From contig CALXKG010000231.1 of NCBI GenBank assembly GCA_944388825.1, forward strand, positions 1-16,001: a DNA stretch of 16,001 nucleotides, in the 5' to 3' direction. Under the pieces are notes generated by a model, which saw only the letters and a list, made by a program, of their open reading frames with translations, was not told the DNA's origin and made no database searches. The DNA comes from an uncultured Clostridia bacterium. Its GTDB lineage: Bacteria > Bacillota > Clostridia > Oscillospirales > Ruminococcaceae. The position numbers and the translations under genes were made by a program. Below are positions 1 to 7,107 of the stretch, piece by piece. Position 1 is the first letter of the stretch. The number at the start of each line of letters is the position of its first letter.

Positions 1-1549
1 TGACAAACCGGTTGTAGCGGGGCGGGCGGGAGTAGCCGGTCAGGACGTTGAAGAGGGAGCTGGCGTCGCTGCCGTAGGGCTCCTTGCAGGTCATGACGCC
101 GATGTCGGTGTAGATCCGCGCGGTCGAATCGTTGTAGTTGCCGGTGCCCATGTGGACATAGCGGCGGATGCCGTCTTCCTCCCGGCGGACAACCAGCAGG
201 ATCTTGCAGTGGGTCTTCAGCCCCGACAGGCCATAGACGACGTGGCAGCCGGCCTTTTCCAGCTTCTGGGCCCAGTGGATGTTGTTTTCCTCGTCAAAGC
301 GGGCCTTCAGTTCGACCAGGACGGTGACCTGCTTGCCGTTTTCAGCCGCCCGCTCGAGGGCCGCGACGATCGGGGAATTGCCGGAGACGCGGTAGAGGGT
401 CTGCTTGATGGCCAGGACATCCGGGTCCTCGGCCGCCGCCCGGACGAAGTTTACGACGACGTTAAAGCTCTCATAAGGGTGATGGACCATGCAGTCGTGG
501 GCGCGGATGGCGGCGAAAATGTCGTCATACCCCACAAAGTCGGCCGGGGTTTCGACCGGGACGATCGGCTCGTAGCTCATCGCGGCGCTGCCGGGGATGG
601 AGGCGAATTTCGAGAATAGGGTGAGGTCGAGGGGGCCGGTGACCTTGACGACCCGTTCCGGCTCGATCGGGAGCATCTCCTCCAGGAAAGCGAGGGAATC
701 GGGGTCGCAGGAGGTGTGGACTTCCAGCCGGACCGGACGGCCGGACTTGCGCTTTTTGATCGAGGCTTTGATCTCGGCCAGGAAATCCTCCGATTCTTCG
801 TCGATCGACAGGTCGGAGTCGCGGGTGATCCGGAAGAGGGAGCAGCTGATGATCTCATGCAGCTCGAAAAGGGAAGCCATATGGCGGATGATGATGTCTT
901 CCAGCAGGACGAAAGCGCGTTCCTTCGTCCCGTCCGCCCCTTTTTCCTCCGGCAGTTCGAGGAAGCGGGGGAGGATGGAGGGCACCTGCACGACCGCAAA
1001 GGCCTCGTCCGCCTTTTTGCCCTTCTTTTTGGGCTTGACGCCGTCCTCCTGCTTTTCCCGCAGGCGGACGACGATATTGAGGCTCTTGTTGGCCAGTCGC
1101 GGGAAGGGGCGGCTGCGGTCGACCGCCATCGGGGTCAGCACCGGGAAGAGCACCTTTTCAAAATAGGCGTCGATATGGCCCTGCTGCCGGGGGGTCAGGT
1201 CGTCTGTCCGGACAAAGCGGATGCCGGCCTTTTCCAGCTGGGGCAGGATCGAACGGGAAAGGCAGGAATACTGCCGGTCGATAAAGTCGCGGATCTTGCG
1301 GTCGAGGATCGGCAGCGTCTCCCGGGCGGTCAGGCCGGTGGGGTAGACCTTGCTGCGGTTCGACTCGGCGACGTCCATCACCCCCGCCACCCGGACCATG
1401 ATGAACTCGTCCAGGTTGGAGGCGGTGATCGCAAGGAAGCGCATCCGTTCCATCAGCGGGTTTTCTTTTTCGTAGGCTTCTTCCAGGACGCGGGCGTTAA
1501 AATCCAGCCAGCTCAGTTCCCGGTCGAGAAGGTTTGTTTTTGTATCCAT
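1..1549 (-). CDS. ppk1: Polyphosphate kinase 1 (PPK1), C-terminus cut by window edge
   Basis: PPK1 reversibly transfers the gamma phosphate of ATP onto a growing inorganic polyphosphate chain, through a phospho-histidine intermediate, at the inner face of the membrane. The visible 516 codons start MDTKTNLLDRELSWLDFNAR, the typical PPK1 N-terminus, and ELSWLDFN is a family hallmark. The conserved IKQTLYRVSG lies at about 381-390, and KTHCK at 445-449 contains the probable phosphorylated histidine H447 (counterpart of E. coli H435). HMGTGNYN follows at 466-473. A Lys-rich insert (about 172-179) is unusual but harmless-looking. Roughly the last quarter, including the second conserved histidine, lies beyond base 1. 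ATG is preceded by GGGAGA 7 bases upstream. The gene lies 57 bases after the Ppx-like gene with no promoter or terminator visible between them, so the two are probably one operon. Identity is very secure. Confidence 0.97.
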   Translation of the reverse strand, partial: MDTKTNLLDRELSWLDFNARVLEEAYEKENPLMERMRFLAITASNLDEFIMVRVAGVMDVAESNRSKVYPTGLTARETLPILDRKIRDFIDRQYSCLSRSILPQLEKAGIRFVRTDDLTPRQQGHIDAYFEKVLFPVLTPMAVDRSRPFPRLANKSLNIVVRLREKQEDGVKPKKKGKKADEAFAVVQVPSILPRFLELPEEKGADGTKERAFVLLEDIIIRHMASLFELHEIISCSLFRITRDSDLSIDEESEDFLAEIKASIKKRKSGRPVRLEVHTSCDPDSLAFLEEMLPIEPERVVKVTGPLDLTLFSKFASIPGSAAMSYEPIVPVETPADFVGYDDIFAAIRAHDCMVHHPYESFNVVVNFVRAAAEDPDVLAIKQTLYRVSGNSPIVAALERAAENGKQVTVLVELKARFDEENNIHWAQKLEKAGCHVVYGLSGLKTHCKILLVVRREEDGIRRYVHMGTGNYNDSTARIYTDIGVMTCKEPYGSDASSLFNVLTGYSRPPRYNRFV

Positions 1550-1606
1550 ACTTGATTCTCCCAATCGCAGGGTCATGCTATGACTTTACTGTTTGTATTT
1601 ATGGCG

Positions 1607-3112
1607 TTATTTGAGCAGCGCCGTCTTGACGTGCAGCACCGGCAGGATGCCGAATACCTCGTAGAAGAGGGCGGCCGCCTTTTCAAACGCCCGTTTTTCC
1701 AGATAGAGGTTGCCGTCGTAGACGGTCGAAACGGTCAGGCGGCCGCCTTCCAGCCGGATGCTGATGTCATCCAGCTTCTGCTTTTTGCAGAGGTCCAGCG
1801 CGTCCGCCAGCAGGAAGTAGGCCCGCAGCTGCTGGACGCGGATCGACTTGGACGTCGTGTGCTGCTGGATCTGGGCGATCATCTGCCGCTCGGCCAGGGT
1901 CATGCCGGGGATGTTGAAGGTGACGATCAGCGAGGCGCTGCACCGGGCGTGGTACTCGATGTCGCTGAAATAGCCGACGTTGTGCAAGAGGCAGGCGAGC
2001 TTGAGGTAGATGAGGTCGTCGGCGCTCGGGTGCAGGCGCTTGGTCTTTAAGTAGAGCTTTTCGGCAAAGTCGCAGACCTTTTCCGCGTGCTCCATCGCGC
2101 AGCCGTACCGTTTGGCCAGCGTCCGGGCGCAGCCCAGCGCGCTTTCGTCCATATACTCGTCGTATTCCTTCCGCTCCGGCTTTAAAAGCATCTGTTCCAT
2201 CAGCGAGTCCATCAGCGAGCCGTAGACGCCGATGACGGTCGAGACGCCGGTCAGCTCGGCCAGTTTCTCGTAGATCAGCACCGAGGCGTATACCGCCCGC
2301 TCCTGTTTGATCGTCAGGCCGTAGACTTTCCCGGCCGACTCCGGCATCATCTCGATCAGCTGCTGGCCCAGCGCCGCCAGTTTTTCCGCCGGGATGATGC
2401 AGCGGTGGTCCTCGATCTTGACCCCGCACATTCCCGAAAGGGCCTCCAGCTCCGGGTCGGCGAAGACCAGCGTCTTGACCGACTTGCGCAGACCGTTGGG
2501 TTCCAGGCCGTCCAGGGCGTTTTCCAGGTATTCGTTCATGACCGGGACGACTTCTTCGGTGCCGGCGGCGATCTCCTCCCGCATCTGCAGGACGTCGAAG
2601 CTGGTGAGCGACAGGTTCTGCCGCAGCCGCTGCCGTTTGCCGCTCTGGAGGGCGAGCCCCAGGGATTCGTTGCCGATGACGGTGTACAGGTATTTATCCC
2701 CCTTGTCCCGGTCGAAGGAAGCCATTGTCTTCTGCATCTGCCAGTAGAGAAGGGCTTTTTCCTCCTCGTCGCTGATGATCTCCAGCACCATGCCGGTGCG
2801 GCCCATCAGCTGGGAGACGATAAAGCCGAAATTTTCCGCCTTCCGCAGGAAATCGGTTGAAAAAAGCCGGTACTGCTCGACGCCAAAGGATTCCATCTCC
2901 TGCTTGAAGCCGCCAAGGATCTTGCACAGTTCCTGCATCGAGGGCTGGCTCACCCGCCCGGTGTGGGCGATCTCCTTTTCCAGGTCAAAAAAACATTCCA
3001 GCGAATCGAGTACGCCGACGCTGCCGCCCTGGTTCTGGGCGATCTGCATCGTGACCATATCCGAACCGATCTCGATGCCGGCGCAGACTTTGCCGCCTTT
3101 TCTTTTGGACAT
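1607..3112 (-). CDS. Divergent Ppx/GppA-family protein with C-terminal HD-like domain
   Basis: This 501-residue protein is the first gene of the polyphosphate operon. The N-terminal actin-like fold is recognisable from GIEIGSDMVTMQIA (12-25, phosphate-1 loop), STDFLRKAEN (85-94, counterpart of the family's ATxAxRxAxN) and SDEEEKALLYW (114-124, the catalytic-glutamate region). The second phosphate loop, normally DIGGGS, reads TVIGNESLG at 144-152, so the invariant Asp and the Gly run are gone. The C-terminal half looks like the HD-type domain of long Ppx proteins (H342; LLHNVGYF 375-382; H388), but the paired HD is HN. Length fits long exopolyphosphatases (about 500). ATG is preceded by GAAAGGA. 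By family it would degrade polyphosphate or pppGpp; given the lost motifs it may be weakly active, act on another substrate, or regulate PPK1. Family assignment is good; activity is uncertain. Confidence 0.82.
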   Translation of the reverse strand: MSKRKGGKVCAGIEIGSDMVTMQIAQNQGGSVGVLDSLECFFDLEKEIAHTGRVSQPSMQELCKILGGFKQEMESFGVEQYRLFSTDFLRKAENFGFIVSQLMGRTGMVLEIISDEEEKALLYWQMQKTMASFDRDKGDKYLYTVIGNESLGLALQSGKRQRLRQNLSLTSFDVLQMREEIAAGTEEVVPVMNEYLENALDGLEPNGLRKSVKTLVFADPELEALSGMCGVKIEDHRCIIPAEKLAALGQQLIEMMPESAGKVYGLTIKQERAVYASVLIYEKLAELTGVSTVIGVYGSLMDSLMEQMLLKPERKEYDEYMDESALGCARTLAKRYGCAMEHAEKVCDFAEKLYLKTKRLHPSADDLIYLKLACLLHNVGYFSDIEYHARCSASLIVTFNIPGMTLAERQMIAQIQQHTTSKSIRVQQLRAYFLLADALDLCKKQKLDDISIRLEGGRLTVSTVYDGNLYLEKRAFEKAAALFYEVFGILPVLHVKTALLK

Positions 3113-3181
3113 AAACTAACCGTTCCTTTCTCGGGCTGGCGCGTGGGCGGGAAAGGCCCGCCCCGTTTTCCGTATAATGAA

Positions 3182-3210
3182 ATTATATATTTTGAAAGCG
3201 CGCCTGTCAA
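3182..3210 (-). promoter_or_regulatory. Consensus sigma-A promoter of the ppx-ppk1 operon
   Basis: Read on the minus strand there is a perfect TTGACA (3210-3205), a 17-base spacer and a perfect TATAAT (3187-3182). Transcription would begin near 3175, giving a leader of about 60 bases before the Ppx-like ATG at 3112. Both hexamers match consensus, so strong basal activity is expected unless repressed. Confidence 0.88.
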
Positions 3211-3227
3211 TTGATTTTTGCGGGATT

Positions 3228-3265
3228 TGTACAGTTTCTTTACAAAAGTATAGCCTTTTTGTACA
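3228..3265. promoter_or_regulatory. Possible PhoP-box-like repeats upstream of the ppx-ppk1 promoter
   Basis: On the plus strand TGTACA (3228-3233) and TTTACA (3239-3244) are exactly 11 bases apart, with another TGTACA at 3260-3265 (21 bases on). Bacillus PhoP binds direct repeats of TT(A/T/C)ACA spaced 11 bases. The sites lie 18-55 bases upstream of the -35 box. Their orientation is opposite to that promoter and the third interval is one base off two turns, so the call is weak. An alternative reading is a dyad formed by TTTGTA (3226-3231) and TACAAA (3241-3246). Confidence 0.3.
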
Positions 3266-3301
3266 TCCTACCAAAACGATACCGGTGTTTACCGCGGAAT
3301 A

Positions 3302-4207
3302 TCAGGCAGGCCCGTCCCCGTCCGGGGCGGGAAGCGCCCGGAGGAAGGCTTTTGCCGCCTCCCAGCTGCCGGCGGGGTGGCCGCCGTCCCGGCCCAGGGC
3401 CGCGACGATCGACGAGCCGAAAGAGCCGCTTTCGATCTCCATCTGCCGCATATCCGCCCCCATGGCCAGCGCCGCCGCCGACCCCGGGAGCACCCCGACC
3501 CCCGCTCCGGTCCGGGCGAGGGAGGCGGCGGTGCGGGCGTCGTCGCAGACGCAGCGGAACACAGGGGAAAGCCCTTCCTTGCGCATCCGGTCGCTTAAGG
3601 GGGGCATCCAGCGGCGGTAGACGATCAGGGGCATTTCCGCAAGGGCCTTCAGCGGGAGCTTCTGTTCATCCGGCGGGATCGCGGAGAAAAAATGCCCCTC
3701 CCCGACCGCCAGCACTTTTTCCCGCCGCACCAGCCTGCATTCCAGCCCGTCGGCCGAAAAGGGGGTGCGGATGACCGCCAGGTCCAGCTGGCGGGCGCGG
3801 AGCTTTTCCAGCAGCTGGTAGGTATTCTGTTCGTACAGCTCCACCCGGACTTCCGGGCGCTCCCGCCAGAAGGCGTCGATCCACCCCGGCAGGTCGGACG
3901 AACAGACCGACGAGACCGCCCCCAGCCGCAGGATGGCGCCCCCGCCCTGCCCCATCGACCGCATTTCCGATTCGACCGACCGGGCGGTGTCGAGCAGGTC
4001 CCGCGCCCGGTCGTACAGGCGCTTGCCGGCCGGGGTCAGCGAGAGCGTATGCCCTTCCCGGTCAAACAGCCGCACCCCCAGTTCCTTTTCCAGCTGCCGC
4101 ACCTGGGTGCTGAGCGGCGGCTGGGACATAAAGAGCGCCCGGGCGGCGGCGGAGATGCTGCCCTGCTCGACGACGGCGGAAAAATACCGCAGCTGTTTTA
4201 AGTCCAT
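3302..4207 (-). CDS. LysR-family transcriptional regulator
   Basis: This 301-residue protein has the standard LysR layout and length. A winged helix-turn-helix occupies about residues 1-60 (MDLKQLRYFSAVVEQGSISAAARAL, then SQPPLSTQVRQLEKELGVRLFDR, then LTPAGKRLYDRA). A linker helix follows, then a periplasmic-binding-like effector domain from about 91 (LRLGAVSS; LDLAVIRTPF; GVGVLPGSAA). The open frame continues far upstream on the minus strand, but ATG at 4207 gives the canonical N-terminus and has AGAAAGGGG just upstream. The gene is divergent from the YibE/F gene, the usual arrangement for LysR regulators, so that gene is a plausible target along with its own promoter. The ligand cannot be read from sequence. 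No clear terminator is visible between this gene and the ppx-ppk1 promoter; only a 4-bp hairpin at 3283-3294. Confidence 0.93.
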   Translation of the reverse strand: MDLKQLRYFSAVVEQGSISAAARALFMSQPPLSTQVRQLEKELGVRLFDREGHTLSLTPAGKRLYDRARDLLDTARSVESEMRSMGQGGGAILRLGAVSSVCSSDLPGWIDAFWRERPEVRVELYEQNTYQLLEKLRARQLDLAVIRTPFSADGLECRLVRREKVLAVGEGHFFSAIPPDEQKLPLKALAEMPLIVYRRWMPPLSDRMRKEGLSPVFRCVCDDARTAASLARTGAGVGVLPGSAAALAMGADMRQMEIESGSFGSSIVAALGRDGGHPAGSWEAAKAFLRALPAPDGDGPA

Positions 4208-4247
4208 CCTGTTTCCCCTTTCTGCGCGCAAACATGGGTACTTTATT

Positions 4248-4276
4248 ATTGTACCGTCAAAGGGGGCTGAAATCAA
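4248..4276 (-). promoter_or_regulatory. Sigma-A promoter for the LysR gene
   Basis: On the minus strand TTGATT (4276-4271) and TACAAT (4253-4248) are separated by 17 bases. Transcription would start near 4241, giving a leader of about 34 bases before the ATG at 4207. Confidence 0.65.
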
Positions 4277-4308
4277 CCCTTTTGCGCGGGGGGAAGGGCG
4301 GGATTTTG

Positions 4309-4336
4309 TGTAATTTTTATGTAAAGTCTGGGTAAA
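4309..4336 (-). promoter_or_regulatory. Three 11-bp-spaced repeats resembling a PhoP (Pho) box
   Basis: Read on the minus strand the repeats are TTTACC (4336-4331), TTTACA (4325-4320) and ATTACA (4314-4309), each separated by 5 bases, an exact 11-bp period. This is the arrangement of Bacillus-type PhoP boxes, TT(A/T/C)ACA. They point toward the LysR promoter (nearest repeat 32 bases upstream of its -35) and lie about 80 bases upstream of the YibE/F promoter. No pho gene is in the window, so the binding protein is inferred. Confidence 0.42.
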
Positions 4337-4418
4337 GACACGGGGGAGCCGTGATATTGCGCACCCGGGACGGGGCCCGGCCGCCGAACGCTTTTCCCGT
4401 CCGGAGAAACCTTTCCGG

Positions 4419-4447
4419 TTGCAGCCCGCCTGCGCCGGTGCTATAAT
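4419..4447 (+). promoter_or_regulatory. Extended -10 sigma-A promoter for the YibE/F gene
   Basis: TTGCAG (4419-4424), a 17-base spacer, then a perfect TATAAT (4442-4447) preceded by TGC, an extended -10. The predicted start is about 4454, leaving a leader of about 42 bases. Confidence 0.8.
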
Positions 4448-4458
4448 GGAGGCAAACG

Positions 4459-4477
4459 GCCCCGCCCCAGGCGGGGC
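4459..4477 (+). other. GC-rich hairpin near the 5' end of the YibE/F mRNA
   Basis: GCCCCGCC (4459-4466) and GGCGGGGC (4470-4477) form a perfect 8-bp stem with a CCA loop. It lies a few bases inside the predicted transcript start and ends just before the Shine-Dalgarno region (from about 4481), so it would be the first structure of the mRNA. A 5' stem like this can protect mRNA from decay; that role is inference. Confidence 0.6.
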
Positions 4478-4495
4478 GGAAAGGATGAAGGAAGC

Positions 4496-5881
4496 GTGGC
4501 GGAAAAAAAGAAAAAGCGGGGGTTTTACAGCCTCTATCTCAAAGGAGAAAAATCGACCCGGGCCGACCGGGTCCTGTATCTTGTGACGGTATTGCTCAGC
4601 GTCGCGGTCATCTGGTTCGGCTGGCGGTTCGCGGTGGCGGACGGGACGGTGCTGGGGCAGGACCTGGGGGGCATCGACGCCGAGCAGTACCGGGCGCGGA
4701 TCACCGAGGTGGTCTCCTCGACCGACATCCACGCCAAATATTCCGACGGGATCGCCGAGCGGCGGACGGTCTGTTACGCCCAGCTCCTCTCCGGCCCCGA
4801 TAAGGGGAAGACGGTCCTGGTCACCCAGGTGCAGGACTCGACCACCCTGACGCTGGACCGGCCCTGCCAGGTGGGGGACAAGATGTATGTCTACCTCGGG
4901 CAGAACGAGTACGGGGAGGACCAGTGGTTTACCTCGACCCATGTGCGGACCGACTGGCTCTTATTCCTGGGGCTGCTGTTTGTCGCGCTAGTCGTCGCCT
5001 TCGGCGGGGTCAAGGGGGTGCGGACGCTCCTCTCCCTCGGGCTCACTTGCCTCGCGATCTTCGCGGTGCTGATCCCGCTGATCGCCGCCGGGTACAACAT
5101 CTACTGGGCGGCGGTCGGAGTCTGCCTCTTCTCGATCGTCGTCACCCTGTCGCTGGTCAGCGGCTGGCGGGTCAAAAGCCTGGCCGCCGGGATCGGCTGC
5201 GCCGGCGGTGTGCTGGTGGCGGGGCTGATCACGATCGTCAGCGAATACCGGCTGCATATGACCGGCATTGTCGACGACGACTCGATGCTTCTGATGTTCA
5301 TCAACGAGGAGCATCCGATCGACCTGAAAGGCATCGTTTTCGCCGCGATCATCATCGGGGCGGTCGGCGCGACGATGGACGTCGGGATGGATATCGCGGC
5401 GTCGCTGACCGAAATTTACCATAAAAACCCGGGCATCGGGATGCGAGAGCTGGCGAAATCCGGCTTTACCATCGGGCGGGACATCATGGGGACAATGTCC
5501 AACACGCTGGTGCTGGCCTACATCGGCAGCGGGCTGCACGTCACCCTGCTGTTTATGACCTATTATGACAGCCTGGAGACGGTCTTAAACGTCGAGATGA
5601 TGACAAACGAGCTTTTGCAGGCGCTGGCCGGGAGCATCGGCATCGTCTTCACCATCCCGACGACGACGCTGGCCACCGTCCTGCTCTACGCCCTGTCCAG
5701 GCGGCGGTTGGAGCGGAAAGCGGCAAAGGCGGCCGTGGGGGCCGGCATGGGCGCGGAAACGGAAGCGGCGGAGACGGCGCCCGCCCCCAGCCCGGCAGAA
5801 CCGCCAAAGCGGGTCTACCACAGCCCGGACGAGGTGCCGTTTTTGCGGGAGATGGGACAGAAAGGGCAAAAAGGGGAATAA
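4496..5881 (+). CDS. YibE/F-family multi-pass membrane protein
   Basis: This 461-residue membrane protein matches the YibE/F-like family, whose molecular function is unknown. After a basic N-terminus (MAEKKKKRGF) comes one membrane segment (about 26-46), then an extracytoplasmic beta-rich domain (about 50-150) with TSTHVRTDW at its end. A block of at least six membrane segments follows. The diagnostic stretch GAVGATMDVGMDIAASLTE sits in the middle of it, with SNTLVLAYIGSG after. The last 55 residues form an Ala/Pro/Glu-rich cytoplasmic tail, likely disordered. Some relatives split the halves into two proteins (YibE and YibF); here they are one chain. The start is GTG with AAGGA upstream; an ATG at 4485 is out of frame. 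It is divergent from the LysR gene, a candidate regulator, and ends at a bidirectional terminator. Confidence 0.88.
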   Translation: MAEKKKKRGFYSLYLKGEKSTRADRVLYLVTVLLSVAVIWFGWRFAVADGTVLGQDLGGIDAEQYRARITEVVSSTDIHAKYSDGIAERRTVCYAQLLSGPDKGKTVLVTQVQDSTTLTLDRPCQVGDKMYVYLGQNEYGEDQWFTSTHVRTDWLLFLGLLFVALVVAFGGVKGVRTLLSLGLTCLAIFAVLIPLIAAGYNIYWAAVGVCLFSIVVTLSLVSGWRVKSLAAGIGCAGGVLVAGLITIVSEYRLHMTGIVDDDSMLLMFINEEHPIDLKGIVFAAIIIGAVGATMDVGMDIAASLTEIYHKNPGIGMRELAKSGFTIGRDIMGTMSNTLVLAYIGSGLHVTLLFMTYYDSLETVLNVEMMTNELLQALAGSIGIVFTIPTTTLATVLLYALSRRRLERKAAKAAVGAGMGAETEAAETAPAPSPAEPPKRVYHSPDEVPFLREMGQKGQKGE

Positions 5882-5892
5882 TCCGGTAAGCG

Positions 5893-5923
5893 AAAAGGAC
5901 GGCGGTATCCCCGCCGTCCTTTT
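5893..5923. terminator. Bidirectional rho-independent terminator
   Basis: A 13-bp perfect stem, AAAAGGACGGCGG (5893-5905) with CCGCCGTCCTTTT (5911-5923), has a 5-base loop and a T run on both strands. It sits between the converging YibE/F gene (stop at 5881) and the kinase gene (stop at 5930) and can serve both. Confidence 0.92.
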
Positions 5924-5929
5924 ATACGC

Positions 5930-6664
5930 TCAAACCCGCTCCAGCGCCCTTTTCAGATTCTCCGCCGACCCGTACCGCTCGCCGGCGTTGACCCGGACGC
6001 AGCGGCGGATGACCCGTCCGAGCCTTCCCCCGGCCAGCCGCTGGGAGGGGTGCTCGCCGGTCAGGAGGATGTTGAGCAGGACCCCGGCGGCGTAGATATC
6101 CGTCCGCGCATCGGTCTGGGCGACGCCGAACTGCTCGGGCGCGGCGTAAGGGGCGGTGCCGAGGCAGACGGTATCGGCGCTGCCGGGCGGCGCGGGGCGG
6201 CGGATGCGGGCGGCGGTCAGGTCGATGAGCTTGAGCGTCCCGGAGCCGGCCTGCAATATGACGTTCTCCGGCTTGATATCCCGGTGGATGATCCCGCGGC
6301 TGTGGAGGCACGCCATCCCGTCGCAGAGGGCTATGCCCAGCGCCCGCACCCGGGCGGGATCCCCTTTATACTGCGCCAGGCAGCCGGATAAAAGCGGCCC
6401 CTCGATATACTCCTCCAAGACCAGCAGTTCGCCCTCCCCGCCGGCCGCTTCATACGCCTGGGGCAGGTTTGGATGCTTTATCCCCAGCATCCGGGCGTAT
6501 ACCTCCGGGTCGGCGGCGCACCGCCGCAGCAGGATCCGCCGCCCCAGGCGGTTGTGCTGCCAGAGGCTCACCTCCCCCGTCTCTTTCTGGGAGAGGAGGG
6601 AGAGGAGGGTGTATTCTTCCAGCAGGCAGCCTTCGACCCAGGCGGCGTTTAAGACGGCGCTCAT
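5930..6664 (-). CDS. Small Hanks-type Ser/Thr protein kinase with degenerate N-lobe
   Basis: This 244-residue protein is a bare kinase domain with no membrane segment or sensor part. C-lobe motifs are intact: HRDIKPEN (127-134, catalytic loop), APEQ (175-178), DIYAAG (189-194) and RVNAGERYGS near the end. The metal-binding DFG reads DLT (148-150), keeping the Asp. The N-lobe is eroded: the Gly-rich loop is SQKETG with one Gly, and the VAIK Lys that orients ATP is replaced in ILLRR (44-48). An alpha-C Glu may be E54. It is either a divergent active kinase or a pseudokinase that only binds a partner. Its ATG overlaps the stop of the XRE gene by 4 bases (ATGA), with GGAGAT upstream, indicating translational coupling. 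As last gene of the three-gene operon its likely partners are the XRE and LRR proteins. Confidence 0.88.
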   Translation of the reverse strand: MSAVLNAAWVEGCLLEEYTLLSLLSQKETGEVSLWQHNRLGRRILLRRCAADPEVYARMLGIKHPNLPQAYEAAGGEGELLVLEEYIEGPLLSGCLAQYKGDPARVRALGIALCDGMACLHSRGIIHRDIKPENVILQAGSGTLKLIDLTAARIRRPAPPGSADTVCLGTAPYAAPEQFGVAQTDARTDIYAAGVLLNILLTGEHPSQRLAGGRLGRVIRRCVRVNAGERYGSAENLKRALERV

Positions 6665-7107
6665 CGGGCGATCTCCGGGAGATGCTGCCGGGAAAGCATC
6701 TCGTTGAGTTCCGCGAGGGTGGTGTGGCGCCTGGCCGCAAAGAGGATGACCGCGTCCCGCCGGCTGCGGGGGTAGAGGGACGGGTAGCCGGTGTGCTTTA
6801 ACAGGCTCATGATCTCCTGCGGCCCCAGCGACAGGGCAAAGCAGATGCGGATGACGCTGTCCCGGGAGGGGATTTTCTTGCCGGCGAATACCTCATAGAT
6901 GTATACCCGGCTGAGGCCGGAGCGGACGGCGATCTCCGACCGGGTCAGCTGCTGTTCTTCCAACAGGCGGGTCAGCTCCTCGGCCAGGGAAGTTTCGACC
7001 ATCTGCCCGCTGTTTTTTTCCAGATAGCGGTCCAGCCGTTCGGTCTGCATCAGCTCCCGCATCAGGTTGCTGGTGGTTTTGGGCCTGGATTGTCCGGTGC
7101 TTTTCAT
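6661..7107 (-). CDS. XRE-type helix-turn-helix DNA-binding protein
   Basis: A 148-residue protein with a central Cro/C1-type HTH at about 53-97: QLTRSEIAVRSGLSRVYIYE is helices 2-3, followed by FAGKKIPSRDSVIRICFALS. The N-terminal 50 residues are polar and partly helical (Lys/Arg/Gln-rich, then LAEELTRLLEEQ). The C-terminal about 45 residues (SLYPRSRRDAVILFAARRHT onward) are basic and helical, unlike a known effector domain. It likely binds DNA, perhaps its own operon promoter, and its many Ser/Thr could be kinase targets; both points are inference. The ATG overlaps the LRR-protein stop by 4 bases and has a strong GGAGGGAA upstream; its own stop overlaps the kinase start. It is the middle gene of the operon. 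Confidence 0.9.
   Translation of the reverse strand: MKSTGQSRPKTTSNLMRELMQTERLDRYLEKNSGQMVETSLAEELTRLLEEQQLTRSEIAVRSGLSRVYIYEVFAGKKIPSRDSVIRICFALSLGPQEIMSLLKHTGYPSLYPRSRRDAVILFAARRHTTLAELNEMLSRQHLPEIAR

Noticed and set aside
152..1555. Long plus-strand frames opposite ppk1 (155 to 279 codons)
   Set aside because: High-GC antisense shadows: no ribosome site, low-complexity composition, no family resemblance, and the minus strand codes clearly for PPK1.
1580..2860. Plus-strand frames opposite the Ppx-like gene
   Set aside because: Antisense shadows of a convincing coding sequence, with no domain-like content.
4208..4942. Minus-strand extension of the LysR frame to 546 codons
   Set aside because: The extra part lies antisense to the YibE/F gene and across both promoters; the LysR N-terminus and Shine-Dalgarno fix the start at 4207.
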